From Calothrix sp. MO_192.B10 (GTDB taxonomy: Bacteria > Cyanobacteriota > Cyanobacteriia > Cyanobacteriales > Nostocaceae): a stretch of DNA of 55,360 nt. Location: NCBI GenBank assembly GCA_030065055.1, contig JASJDS010000061.1, forward strand, positions 1 to 55,360. Direction: 5' to 3'. This document shows, one piece after another, positions 8,229 to 16,152 of this stretch. Position 1 is the first letter of the stretch. Each line of letters opens with the position of its first letter. Both the position numbers and the translations under genes were made by a program. Under the pieces are notes generated by a model. The model did no database searches. It was not told where the DNA came from and saw only the letters and a program-made list of their open reading frames with translations.

Positions 8229-9365
8229 CTATAACTTTGGGGCTGGTATGGATTCAAGTAAAGCAATTGTATAAGCTGCTGCAACTGCTGCTGCATAAGA
8301 GTGCCAATCATCATTTTTATTTGAATCACAATAGTCACAAATTCCACGCACAACTAAATAACCAATTTCATGATTCCAAGTTGTGTCAGCAATTCCCGAA
8401 GCTTCCATTTCAACTGCTTTAACTCCAAACTTATCTCGAAGTTGATTTCGTTTGATTGGATTCTGCAAAAGTGTGTTAGCCGAAGCAATAGGAGCAAAGA
8501 AAACTCTTGGTTCACCATTTTTTCGTTTAGAATCTTGGGGATGTTGAATTACAATACTGGGATTAGTTGAATCGCTGAGGATATCTTTGTCAATTGAAGG
8601 GCGTTGCTCATCCTCTGAAAGTGCTTGATCAATAAATTTTAACCAGGGTTTCTCCCCTAACCTCTCACCCACCTGAAGAAGTCTTACTTGCTCTATTAAT
8701 GAAGCACTAGGGGGTCGAGGGGAATGTCTGTGGAAAGTCTCTGTAATTGTTTCTTTATCAAAATCGTATTGAATAACACCTTTTCCATTAGAAATAACTA
8801 TATCTCCAAGGCGAACATGGTCATCTGGTTTTTCTGGATAAGGAATTCCTCCTGCGATTCCTACCATAATGACTGCTTCAAGGTGAGGAAAATGATTGAG
8901 TAGTAATGATGCACGAATTGCTGCTACATTATTTCCCATTGATGCTAGGCACAAAACAATAGTATGTTTTCCTCCTTCTTCTGTAAAAATATCTCCTAGA
9001 TGATATGAGCGGCCTCCACTTCTTCCGGAAAAATGAACCTTTTCAGGATTTTTAAGTAATTTTATTACTGCTACGTATTCTTCTGGTAGGGCTGTAACAA
9101 TTCCAATTTTTGGTTTTCTTTCACTCTTGTCAAGAGTAGATGACGATGAGCCAGAAGGGTTATTCTCCTGTTTAATAGACTCTATTTTTGTGTTTATTCT
9201 CTGAATTTCTTCCTCACATCTATCAATTTCTCGTTGATACTCACGTCTTTTTCCAAAATTATCAACATCGATTATTTCGTTGTCAAAAGCGCACTTTCTT
9301 TCTTGCCACTTACTTTTGACTTTTTCTAGGTCTTCTAAGACTTGCTTTTGATATGCTGCTGACAT
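8229..9365 (-). CDS. nucleoside phosphorylase / MTA-SAH nucleosidase-like enzyme with N-terminal adaptor domain
   Basis: A 378-residue cytosolic protein. Residues 1-65 (RKCAF..EIIDVDNFGKR, then EYQREIDRCEEEIQ) are the same helical domain as in the HEAT-like protein, followed by a low-complexity PSGSSSS linker. Residues about 86-375 are the phosphorylase superfamily fold: IGIVTALPEEYVAV (86-99), VGIAGG (168-173), VEMEASG (318-324, the glutamates that bind the ribose) and VRGICDYCDSNKNDDWHSY (339-357), with the late acidic position that acts on the purine ring. This fold acts on purine nucleosides or nucleotides; the exact substrate cannot be read here. Such domains occur as effectors in bacterial and fungal NLR-like proteins. 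It is the first gene of a two- or three-gene operon. Confidence 0.8.
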   Translation of the reverse strand: MSAAYQKQVLEDLEKVKSKWQERKCAFDNEIIDVDNFGKRREYQREIDRCEEEIQRINTKIESIKQENNPSGSSSSTLDKSERKPKIGIVTALPEEYVAVIKLLKNPEKVHFSGRSGGRSYHLGDIFTEEGGKHTIVLCLASMGNNVAAIRASLLLNHFPHLEAVIMVGIAGGIPYPEKPDDHVRLGDIVISNGKGVIQYDFDKETITETFHRHSPRPPSASLIEQVRLLQVGERLGEKPWLKFIDQALSEDEQRPSIDKDILSDSTNPSIVIQHPQDSKRKNGEPRVFFAPIASANTLLQNPIKRNQLRDKFGVKAVEMEASGIADTTWNHEIGYLVVRGICDYCDSNKNDDWHSYAAAVAAAYTIALLESIPAPKL

Positions 9366-9753
9366 TCGCTATTTCCCCACCACTCTCTTCAATTTCTTCC
9401 CAGCCTTGTACATCAATCCCTCTGTCTCCATTTCTAGTTAGTAAGATGCGATCGCACCAATCAAGGGCAAAACTAGTAATTCACATCAGGCGTAAATCTT
9501 AAATTGAAGAAAAGAAACCCTTGATGCTGGCATGTCTAAATAACAGGTATAATCTATAGCCTCTTTCCCTGCTGCACATTTTTTCCGTAAATCACTGGCT
9601 CTCATGATGTTAGTCCCTCAGTGTGAAGTTAAATTAAAGCTTTTGTATGCAAGCAGCACCCTGAATCAAACTCAAAATGGGAGTATTAGAAGTATTGTAG
9701 CTAAAATAATAGTATATTTACTGAACTTGATACTTGTGTCAAAGCAAACTTGA
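9366..9753. other. intergenic with broken small ORFs
   Basis: It contains the upstream region of the phosphorylase-like operon. A minus-strand frame of 39 codons (about 9491-9610, starting MRASDLRKKCAAGKEAIDY) is visible but has no recognisable family. No longer gene is seen. The adjacent right side is a zone of decayed genes. Confidence 0.35.
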
Positions 9754-9909
9754 ACTTCTATTAAGAAAGAACGCCTAACTGCTCATGTGCCAGCAGAAGT
9801 AATCGAGAGGGCAAGGAATGCGGTGTATTGGACACCAGGAATAAGACTAGCAGGACTAGTAGTTTGTGGAGAATTGGCAGCATGGATGATACACTGCTAC
9901 AGCGCATAA
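9754..9909 (+). pseudogene. fragment of a ribbon-helix-helix-type antitoxin or partition-like protein
   Basis: An open frame without a start codon reads KKERLTAHVPAEVIERARNA, then VYWTPGIRLAGLVVCG, and stops at TAA 9907. The 'VPxEVIERARNAVYWTPG' core matches my memory of small RHH-type proteins on plasmids and in toxin-antitoxin loci. The start and the normal C-terminus are lost. It is a relic, next to another antitoxin/toxin relic. Confidence 0.4.
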
Positions 9910-10022
9910 TCCATAATCCTAATATCGAGTATGAAGATATTTTGGCGGTTTTGTTATTTGCTGCGCGACTCAGCCACGTCAAAAGCATTTATAAAATGCA
10001 ACGCCATGAAATTTCTTGTTGA
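9882..10022 (+). pseudogene. C-terminal piece of a DUF433-like antitoxin
   Basis: The frame from ATG 9882 reads MDDTLLQRIIHNPNIEYEDI, then LAVLLFAARLSHVKSIYKMQ. It resembles the end of small proteins that precede DUF5615 PIN-like toxins, with the middle 'GKPxIxGTRI' part of DUF433 missing. Its stop overlaps the start of the PIN-like frame by 17 bases, as in intact antitoxin-toxin pairs. The family call is tentative; the overlap and context support it. Confidence 0.4.
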
Positions 10023-10125
10023 TGCTCAGTTGCCAGTTCGCCTAGCTCGTTTCTTCTAAGCTTCAGGTTACGATACAATCCACACCAGAGATTTACAATC
10101 AGACGCTCGTAAAGCTGGAGAGCGC
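10006..10125 (+). pseudogene. PIN-like (DUF5615) toxin, interrupted
   Basis: ATG at 10006 begins MKFLVDAQLPVRLARFF, the hallmark N-terminus of DUF5615 PIN-like proteins with the first catalytic aspartate. A TAA at 10057 interrupts it. The same frame continues with ASGYDTIHTRDLQSDARKAG, the expected next part of the family including the TRDL motif. It then runs into a dispersed repeat at about 10126. It is therefore a toxin gene inactivated by a nonsense mutation and cut by repeat DNA. Confidence 0.65.
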
Positions 10126-10207
10126 GTTTCAACATCTCGGCTACGCTCATCTCGACTTCGCTCATCTCGACTTCGCTCGATGTTAAAGCTGAGCGAAGCC
10201 GAAGCTT
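10126..10207. repeat. CTCGGCTACGCTCATCTCGA dispersed repeat
   Basis: The string CATCTCGACTTCGCTC is repeated two to three times in a row and then followed by its inverse (GAGCGAAGCCGAAGC). The block truncates the PIN-like pseudogene. It resembles the short palindromic elements scattered through cyanobacterial genomes. 10208-10374 holds no gene. Confidence 0.5.
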
Positions 10208-10374
10208 CAACGTGCTTGTTTTATTAGCCTTGAAATTTATTTCAAGGTAGGAATATGGGCTAAACGACATTGGTGCAAGTTATCAGTTTTAACAGATTAA
10301 TAGCGAAGGAACCTCTACACTAGACAGGAGGTTTGAGTGAAAATCAATTAGAGCAATTTATCTCGCCATCAACA

Positions 10375-10845
10375 CTACTGTCTATTGGTGGTGGGCGTTT
10401 TTTTAAAAGTTGCTATTAGCAAAGACACAATCCCAATGTTGATAAACACATCAGCCAAGTTAAATACGGGAAAATTAATCAGGCGAAAATCCAAAAAGTC
10501 AACTACATAGCCTAAAACAAACCGATCTATACCATTGCCCATAGCTCCACCTAAAATACAGCCATAACCAAGCCGTTCCCAAAAAATTAACGTCGGTCCA
10601 AAACAAGCCAAAGCTATCAATGCCAAACTTACAGCCAAAGATAGCCAACGTAATGAATCTACCTGACCAGTAAATAGACTAAAAGCTGCACCAGTATTAG
10701 TGACATATGTGAAGTGGAAAACCCCAGGTATCAGAGGTAAAGTTTCTTTGAGATTAAAAGTTTTGATTACCAAATATTTTGTCAATTGGTCTAAGAAAAA
10801 AGTCACAAAAGCAGTAATCCAGAAAAAGCGGTTTTTCCAACGCAT
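10375..10845 (-). CDS. lspA: signal peptidase II (prolipoprotein signal peptidase)
   Basis: It cleaves the signal peptide of lipid-modified prolipoproteins in the inner membrane. The 156 residues form four membrane helices (about 6-24, 62-80, 83-100 and 128-146). The family motifs are present: FLDQLTKYL near the N-terminus, VTNTGAAFS (48-56), GNGIDRFVLGYVVDFLDF with the first catalytic aspartate, and FNLADVFINIG with the second. Length is normal. It lies 243 bp downstream of bioY on the same strand, an arrangement I recall as common in cyanobacteria. The lipoprotein PstS encoded in this window is a likely substrate. Confidence 0.97.
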   Translation of the reverse strand: MRWKNRFFWITAFVTFFLDQLTKYLVIKTFNLKETLPLIPGVFHFTYVTNTGAAFSLFTGQVDSLRWLSLAVSLALIALACFGPTLIFWERLGYGCILGGAMGNGIDRFVLGYVVDFLDFRLINFPVFNLADVFINIGIVSLLIATFKKTPTTNRQ

Positions 10846-11088
10846 AGTTATTCAAGACAACAGGGAACGGGGAACTCACAAACAGTAATATCATGTGCGG
10901 ATGAATAGTTATAAAACCTCACCCGCCTACGGCTCCCTTTCCTTAGTAAGGAGAGGGTTAGGGTTCACAGGGGTAGGCTTTTTATAATTGGGTGTTGGTT
11001 AGACAAGGAAGGGAAACCGAACCAACTATTGTACGGTTACCCAAAATAGAAACTACCTCAAAAGCCTATTTTTCCGTTGAACAATAGA

Positions 11089-11676
11089 CTAATAGAACAT
11101 TAAATGTCTTAGCACATAAGCGATCGTAGTAACAGCACACACTACGGCTAACTGTCCTGGTAATGCTAACCAAGAATATTTGATAATTGCCTGAAACAAT
11201 GTTCCATTTTGCGTACCTTGCAATTGTAGAATATGACTGATGGTTAGATAAGTAATACCGCAGATGTGAACTGTCAATAAACCGGAAATACAACTAAAAG
11301 CCAAGGTTTCTAACCTAGGTCGAGCCTTGAATGCCAAAAAACCACAAACCCAAGCTCCAGGAATAAAACCTAATAAGTAGCCGAACTGAGACAGTTTGAC
11401 ATAACCAATTCCACCACCTTCGGTAAATACAGGCAATAGAGTTAAACCCATAACTAAGTAAGCTATTTGGGATAAGGCTCCTGCATTTTTTCCTCCCAAA
11501 CATCCTACCAAGAGTACACCACCAATTTGAAAGGGCACGCCTAAGGAAATAGTATTGATATCGTGTTTAGACCAGCTCCAAGGCAAGCTGGTAATATGGG
11601 CTTCCAAAAAAGTCCCACCTATGGTTAGCAGTAAGCCAATCATAGACCATAGTAATTGATTGGACGCGGCTAACAT
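11089..11676 (-). CDS. bioY: biotin transporter S component BioY
   Basis: Membrane substrate-binding subunit for biotin uptake, working with an energy-coupling factor module or alone. It has 195 residues and five to six hydrophobic segments. The family motifs are LGVPFQIGGVLLVG (about 45-58) and GLTLLPVFTEGGGIGY followed by PxxGYLLGFIPGAW-type sequence (here LSQFGYLLGFIPGAWVCGFL). The usual 'RPSxGYLxGF' is slightly divergent. No ECF ATPase or T component is beside it. lspA follows on the same strand. I see no biotin operator. Confidence 0.9.
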   Translation of the reverse strand: MLAASNQLLWSMIGLLLTIGGTFLEAHITSLPWSWSKHDINTISLGVPFQIGGVLLVGCLGGKNAGALSQIAYLVMGLTLLPVFTEGGGIGYVKLSQFGYLLGFIPGAWVCGFLAFKARPRLETLAFSCISGLLTVHICGITYLTISHILQLQGTQNGTLFQAIIKYSWLALPGQLAVVCAVTTIAYVLRHLMFY

Positions 11677-12021
11677 TTTATAAGCTACTCATGCAAAGAA
11701 TTCTCATTTAAATTAAAAGCTATAGGATTACTATTTGATTTTTGTTGGCGTAGCCTGCCCTTGCGCTTAGAACACTTAGTGGTGTGTTACCGCGAAGGGT
11801 AACGCACCATCCGGTAATATGGCTCGCTGCTTTACGCTTAAACCATAACGCACCCTACTGGCGTGGCAGGCTTGAATTGAGGCATTAGCAAATCGCTGAT
11901 ATGTATAATAATCAATTCCAATTTGTCTAGAAATCTATTGCACTATTTTAAGCTTGCCATGCCACTACCTGTTTTTCAAAAAATAAATAGTAATCCCATA
12001 TCATATAGATTTAATCATCCG
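11677..12021. repeat. intergenic with a palindromic repeat
   Basis: From about 11744 to 11876 there is a repeat mosaic: GTTGGCGTAGCCTGCCC, then GGTGTGTTACCGCGAAGGGT, and AACGCACC twice, with an inverted GCAGGCTTG end. No gene is seen in the gap between bioY and the decayed IS element. Confidence 0.5.
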
Positions 12022-12315
12022 TCAACCGCCCCACCCACAAGGGGATGGGGCTTGTAACTGACCGAGAGAATCGGTCGAAACATCCGGCATATTGACTGAT
12101 GCCTGCTCCTCTGTCCCTTGGGTAGAGGAGAGAATATAGTCATCCCTTACATTCTTAGCAGCATTAAGATCCGCGTGTGTCCGATGTCCACAGTTTTTGC
12201 AATGGAATCTAGACTTGTGGCGGTTTGTCCTGAGAATGTGTTTACAGATGTTGCATTTTTGGGAGGTGTAACGAGGATCTTGGTGAACTACTCGTTTACC
12301 CAGTGCTTGTGCTTT
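12022..12315 (-). pseudogene. TnpB C-terminal remnant (IS200/IS605 family)
   Basis: The minus-strand frame between two stops contains the TnpB zinc ribbon and final RuvC motif: SQKCNICK, FHCKNCGHRTHADLNAAKN, followed by a family-typical variable tail ending in PSPCGWGG. The 'HADxNAAxN' aspartate is the last catalytic residue of the RuvC-like nuclease. Everything upstream (at least 250 residues) is gone, so no nuclease can be made. The remnant faces away from the TnpA remnant on its right. Confidence 0.85.
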
Positions 12316-12326
12316 TCAATACATTC

Positions 12327-12485
12327 AAAGACCTTAAAAAACGTCGCTTTTGGGGTTCAGGAATGTGGAGTGATGGCACGTTTTACTCATCTGTTGGTGG
12401 AGTCTCAGAAGAAGCAGTGAAGCGGTACATTGAGACTCAGAAGCAGAGAGGTGACTCGCTTACCCGAAGTCATAATGCAACCTAG
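12327..12485 (+). pseudogene. TnpA C-terminal remnant (IS200-type Y1 transposase)
   Basis: The plus-strand frame reads KDLKKRRFWGSGMWSDGTFY, then SSVGGVSEEAVKRYIETQ, which is the end of the small IS200/IS605 Y1 transposase ('LKKxFWGxxxWSxGYF...ITxExVxxYIExQ'). The catalytic tyrosine helix and the HUH motif upstream are missing. Its left end abuts the truncated TnpB, so one internal deletion took the start of both genes. Confidence 0.8.
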
Positions 12486-12487
12486 GA

Positions 12488-12512
12488 GGGGGCATCGAAC
12501 CCCCTTATTTTG
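12488..12512 (+). terminator. stem-loop after the TnpA remnant
   Basis: GGGGG (12488-12492) pairs with CCCCC (12500-12504), followed by TTATTTT. It sits directly after the TnpA stop and may be the right-end hairpin of the element as well as a terminator. Confidence 0.45.
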
Positions 12513-12718
12513 CCGCGCTTACATGGTGGGGACACAAGGGGATGGGGTTTTACGCGCGATCAATAAACTAAAACCAATTTACTCAATATAGAATCCTCAG
12601 TCAGTCAATAGTAGCTTAGACTCGTGGCAATGGTAGGATGGGATTATCTACAAATTCATTCCCAAGCCATAACTGACAGTTAAGCTTATATTACAAAAGG
12701 TAGTTTTTAGGAATTGCG

Positions 12719-12976
12719 ATGGTTAGTACGCAACAAGTTGAAGCAATGATTAAGGCTCAAATGCCAGACGCTCAAGTTCAAGTACAAGACTTGACTGGTG
12801 GTGGAGATCACTATCAGGTAACTGTTGTTTCATCGCAGTTTGCCAACAAGGGACTAGTACAACAGCATCAACTGGTTTATGGTGCTTTACAGCAAGCTAT
12901 GTCTAGTGAAGCTATCCATGCTTTAGCAATTAAAACATATACTCCTGAAAGTTGGCAGGCTACAACAACTTCATAA
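12719..12976 (+). CDS. BolA family protein
   Basis: An 85-residue cytosolic protein of the BolA/IbaG fold: [20 protein letters not shown] (first helix and strand), [20 protein letters not shown] (about 26-45) and the signature RHQ/VYxAL-type helix, here [14 protein letters not shown] (48-61). BolA proteins bind an Fe-S cluster together with a monothiol CGFS glutaredoxin, using a conserved histidine. The next gene is exactly such a glutaredoxin, 80 bases downstream, so the pair probably acts in Fe-S or iron homeostasis. AGGA is at a suitable distance before the ATG. Confidence 0.93.
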   Translation: MVSTQQVEAMIKAQMPDAQVQVQDLTGGGDHYQVTVVSSQFANKGLVQQHQLVYGALQQAMSSEAIHALAIKTYTPESWQATTTS

Positions 12977-13056
12977 ACTCAAAGAAAATATTTCACAGTT
13001 AATTTGCCACTCACTCCCCACTGAAAATCAATAAATTATCAGCAATAACCAGTACT

Positions 13057-13386
13057 ATGACACCAGAAACCAAAGAGAAAATTGAGAATTTAATCGCACA
13101 AAACAAAATTTTGGTTTTTATGAAGGGAACCAAATTAATGCCCCAGTGCGGCTTTTCTAATAATGTTGCACAAATTCTCAATTCTTTTGGAGTCCCCTTT
13201 GAGGCAGTTGATGTCCTAGATGATTATGAAATTCGTCAAGGCATTAAAGAATACTCAAATTGGCCTACCATCCCCCAAGTTTATATCAATGGAGAATTTA
13301 TAGGGGGTTCGGATATTATGATTGAACTCTACCAAAAAGACAAAGACAAATTACAACAAATGCTAGAAGTCGCTTTAGCTTCATAG
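13057..13386 (+). CDS. grxD: monothiol glutaredoxin, Grx4 type (CGFS)
   Basis: The 109 residues cover one glutaredoxin domain. Key motifs are KGTKLMPQCGFSNNVAQIL (about 24-42; CGFS active site), WPTIPQVYINGEFIGGSDI (cis-proline and glutathione site) and a C-terminal helix. CGFS glutaredoxins bind a [2Fe-2S] cluster with glutathione and pass it on, and form heterodimers with BolA proteins. It probably shares a transcript with the bolA-like gene; a strong terminator lies about 50 bases after the stop. Confidence 0.95.
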   Translation: MTPETKEKIENLIAQNKILVFMKGTKLMPQCGFSNNVAQILNSFGVPFEAVDVLDDYEIRQGIKEYSNWPTIPQVYINGEFIGGSDIMIELYQKDKDKLQQMLEVALAS

Positions 13387-13435
13387 AAGGTAGTATTTAT
13401 CTCCTGCAAAACCCGATATCTTCTCTGATAGTCAA

Positions 13436-13490
13436 AATCCCCTCCTGTATTAGAAAATGCCATTCTCAACAGAGGGGATTGGAGATTTTT
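13436..13490 (+). terminator. terminator after the BolA-Grx4 pair
   Basis: AATCCCCTC (13436-13444) pairs perfectly with GAGGGGATT (13472-13480), with a 27-base loop, and is followed by GGAGATTTTTT. The position fits the end of the bolA-grxD unit. 13491-13734 has no supported gene. Confidence 0.65.
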
Positions 13491-13734
13491 TGCCAGATTT
13501 GCAACAGAGACAAATTTTCATATCAATACTACTCGGTGGATGCCTGCTTGAACTCAAAATTTGGTTTGGGGAAAAGATTAAAGGGTAAGGGGTAAAGATT
13601 TTTTCTTTCCTTTTTCCCCTTAACCGACAAGTATTGATTCCCATCTGCATTTGACAATCTAGAAATATATGCTAGAATCGTCTGGGTTCATTAGGAATTT
13701 AAATAAATTTTCGTCACTTCGGGGATTGCAGAAA

Positions 13735-13983
13735 TTAATAGTAACCGGGTTCAGGTTCCGGTTGTACGACGGCAAAATTTGAGGCATCGTATAAGTAGCG
13801 AGTAGCTTCCTCCTCTAAGCGATGAATCAAAAAAGGCTCAATGGCATTACTGTTCCGTAGCGCGGCTAAATAGCCGTCCAGATACATCCGCATATCATCA
13901 GTACGGTAACCTCGGTTCCATAACTCGACGAAAGCGTCCGTCAGTTTTTGGTAATAGCGGATGGTTAATGTGTCTTGGAGCAT
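13735..13983 (-). CDS. small conserved cyanobacterial protein (DUF6761-like)
   Basis: An 82-residue soluble helical protein that starts MLQDTLTIRYYQKLTDAFVE and continues LWNRGYRTDDMRMYLDGYLA, then IEPFLIHRLEEEATRYLYD. It ends in a short acidic/proline tail (PEPEPGYY). I recall near-identical proteins across cyanobacteria, filed as DUF6761, with no known role. It contains no catalytic motif and no membrane segment. It stands alone; a 500-base non-coding region lies upstream. Confidence 0.75.
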   Translation of the reverse strand: MLQDTLTIRYYQKLTDAFVELWNRGYRTDDMRMYLDGYLAALRNSNAIEPFLIHRLEEEATRYLYDASNFAVVQPEPEPGYY

Positions 13984-14483
13984 AACTGCTGTAATAATCT
14001 CTCTGGAATGAGAATTGTAAATGATTCAAACTGAAATGTGAAGTAATTACTTTTCACGCCCGGTACCTACACCGAATCTCACATTTTGACCATCGATAGT
14101 CTTAGTTACAACAACAACCTATTTAGATCCTATTCCAGAAAATAGTAAATCTGGTAATCCATGTCAGCTATTGTGATTTTATTTGGCAGATGCTCTATAC
14201 CATATATAAGTGTTTTTGTCAAATAAATTGTTCCAAACAAAGATTTGTGATTTGCAACTGATTATACTATGTATTTCTTTGAAAATATAGTTTGCGAAGT
14301 ATTTTAACAAGTCACATAAAAATTTAAGAATATTAATATTGTACCTTCTTTTCAGGCTTACAGCAGGATCTATTGCAAATTCCTGTCTATGAAAAAAAAA
14401 TTTGATAGTGGGGAAGTAGCAACCGTTACAAAACCTAACATAGAGCCTTTGTTAATTTTGAAAGTCATAGACGCTAAGGGGTC
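13984..14483. other. long divergent intergenic region
   Basis: A 500-base AT-rich gap between two divergently transcribed genes. GTGAAGTAATTACTTTTCAC-like inverted sequence lies at about 14038-14058. A run of nine A lies near 14392-14401. AAGGGG at about 14476-14481 serves as the ribosome site of the next gene. No gene is seen. Confidence 0.45.
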
Positions 14484-15272
14484 TTGACCGTGGGTTCAGT
14501 TAGTATTCAAATAATTGAGGGGAATCCCCATCTTAGGTCATTGTTGGGTTGGCACTTGCAACAACTGGACTATCGGGTGTATCAAGCAGCCAGTATTTAT
14601 CAAGCAAGGGAAAGTTTTCTTAACCATCAGCCAACACTCATTATTCTTGATGCGGACTTGTCTGATGGGGATGGTTTGGAATTTTGTCGCTGGTTACATC
14701 GCCAGCAACAGCCTTTAATATTAATGTTGTCTGCCCGCAATAGCGAGGCTGACATTGTTATGGGTTTAAATGCGGGTGCAGATGACTACCTCAGCAAGCC
14801 TTTTGGGATGCAGGAGTTTTTGGCACGGGTAGAGGTACTAATTCGCCGAAAGCGTACCCCTGTGGCACCAGCTTATTTAGATTATGGAAAATTGCAAATT
14901 GATTTAGTCCAGCGTCGGGTTCGTTTTCAAGGAGAGTTTATAGATTTAACTCCCCAGGAATTTAGTTTACTATATGTTTTGGCACAAGCTGGAGGAGTAC
15001 CTCTGAGTAGATCGGAATTATTGCGTCGTGCTTGGCCTGATGCGATCGATAATCCCCGTACAATTGATACTCATGTATTATCATTGCGGAAAAAAGTGGA
15101 ATTAGACCCCAGGCAACCCAGTTTAATTCAAACTATCCGTAATGTGGGATATCGATTTAATATGGAAATGTTGAATTCTAATTTGTCTTCCTCGCAAACT
15201 AAGGTAAGTAAAGAGCGATTTAATAATCAACGACCAACAACCCTGACTACTCGACTCAATGTTCAACGCTGA
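14484..15272 (+). CDS. OmpR/PhoB-family response regulator
   Basis: A 262-residue transcription factor: receiver domain about 4-122, winged-helix DNA-binding domain about 130-228, then a loose Ser/Thr-rich tail. The phospho-acceptor aspartate lies in LIILDADLSDGDG; the conserved Ser is in LMLSARNSEAD and the Lys in LSKPFG. The acidic metal pocket is unusual: it reads IIEGNPH, with only one acid where most receivers have two. The C-terminal domain shows the standard LTPQEFSLLYVLAQAGG, SRSELLRRAWP, IDTHVLSLRKKVE and TIRNVGYRF. Starts TTG 14484 and GTG 14490 are both possible; the GTG is better spaced from AAGGGG. No kinase gene is adjacent. Target genes unknown. Confidence 0.9.
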   Translation: MTVGSVSIQIIEGNPHLRSLLGWHLQQLDYRVYQAASIYQARESFLNHQPTLIILDADLSDGDGLEFCRWLHRQQQPLILMLSARNSEADIVMGLNAGADDYLSKPFGMQEFLARVEVLIRRKRTPVAPAYLDYGKLQIDLVQRRVRFQGEFIDLTPQEFSLLYVLAQAGGVPLSRSELLRRAWPDAIDNPRTIDTHVLSLRKKVELDPRQPSLIQTIRNVGYRFNMEMLNSNLSSSQTKVSKERFNNQRPTTLTTRLNVQR

Positions 15273-15378
15273 ATAGTTGTAATGCAATGCTGGCGAATGG
15301 GGATGATTCCCTTTTTGCTAGCAGGAATTTGGGGAAGAGTGATGGAGAGAAGGAGGGAAGGAGGGAAAGAGTGATGGA

Positions 15379-16152
15379 TTAAAACTCAAAATCGTCTTCA
15401 GTCTCTGCTTGGATAGTCTCCTGTAATTCCATCCAATTGACGACAGAAGATTTGTTATTTTCTAAAAGACGACCTTGTTTTAAGTGCAGCAAGCGATCGC
15501 AAAATTTTTCCACTAAATCCAGTTGATGATTTACCATCAAAATGGTGGTTTGATGCTTTTGGGCTAACTGTGTCAGGATTTGTAATATTCGATGGGCTGT
15601 ACCTGCATCTAAGGCAGAAGTTGGTTCGTCTAATAATAATATTTGTGGTTGGATAACTAAAGCGCGAGCGATCGCAACTAATTGTCGTTGTCCTGTTGAT
15701 AATTGTACTTCAGTTCTATTTAACCAATCATCAGGAATTTGTAATTTTTCTCGCCATTCACTGGTTCGTTGTTCTATGGTTTGTTTAGACAAGCCACGCA
15801 AGATGAGGGGATAAACCAAGGCTTGTTCCACTGTCATTCCCAGTAGTTTAGATTCTTGGGGAACCAGAACTACCTGGTGGCGTAATTCTAAGACAGGGAT
15901 TTGACCGTATTCTTTACCATCTAGGAAAATTTTACCCTTACTGGGGGTACTCAGGCGGTTGATGAGGCGTAATAAGAAAGTTTTTCCTGCACCAGATGCA
16001 CCAACAATAGCAATGCGATCGCCCTTAAATACCTCAAAGGAAATATCCTGTAATATGGGGTATCCTTGCTGTTTACCCAGTAAACTCGCGTATAAATAAA
16101 CTTGCTCTAATCTGAGTTTTGGTGACAGAGAATTTTCCAAAGCTAATACCAA
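15379..16152 (-). CDS. ABC transporter ATP-binding protein (orphan)
   Basis: A single 257-residue ATPase domain: Walker A GASGAGKTF, Q-loop VLVPQESKLLG, signature LSTGQRQLVAIARAL, Walker B ILLLDEPTSALD and H-loop MVNHQLDLV. The signature LSTGQ departs from LSGGQ but is a tolerated variant. There is no permease gene nearby, so the partner must lie elsewhere. General likeness is to amino-acid, metal or FetA/YbbL-type importer or exporter ATPases; substrate cannot be assigned. The frame opens with a TTG codon (VLALENS), and no ATG lies close by, so the exact start is uncertain. Confidence 0.85.
   Translation of the reverse strand: MVLALENSLSPKLRLEQVYLYASLLGKQQGYPILQDISFEVFKGDRIAIVGASGAGKTFLLRLINRLSTPSKGKIFLDGKEYGQIPVLELRHQVVLVPQESKLLGMTVEQALVYPLILRGLSKQTIEQRTSEWREKLQIPDDWLNRTEVQLSTGQRQLVAIARALVIQPQILLLDEPTSALDAGTAHRILQILTQLAQKHQTTILMVNHQLDLVEKFCDRLLHLKQGRLLENNKSSVVNWMELQETIQAETEDDFEF

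Larger units (their letters stand above)
12037..12547. mobile_element. internally deleted IS200/IS605 element with matching outer ends
   Basis: ACAAGGGGATGGGG occurs identically at 12037-12050 and 12534-12547, outside the divergent TnpB and TnpA remnants. CCCCA just before the left copy can fold back on it as a subterminal hairpin. Both C-termini and both ends are kept while the centre is lost. The result is about 0.5 kb and could be mobilised only by a transposase supplied elsewhere. Confidence 0.6.

Noticed and set aside
11066-11293. A 75-codon minus-strand frame overlapping bioY
   Set aside because: It is a shadow of bioY in another frame.
12118-12420. A 100-codon plus-strand frame
   Set aside because: It is antisense to the TnpB remnant for most of its length; only the part after 12327, in a different frame, is TnpA-like.
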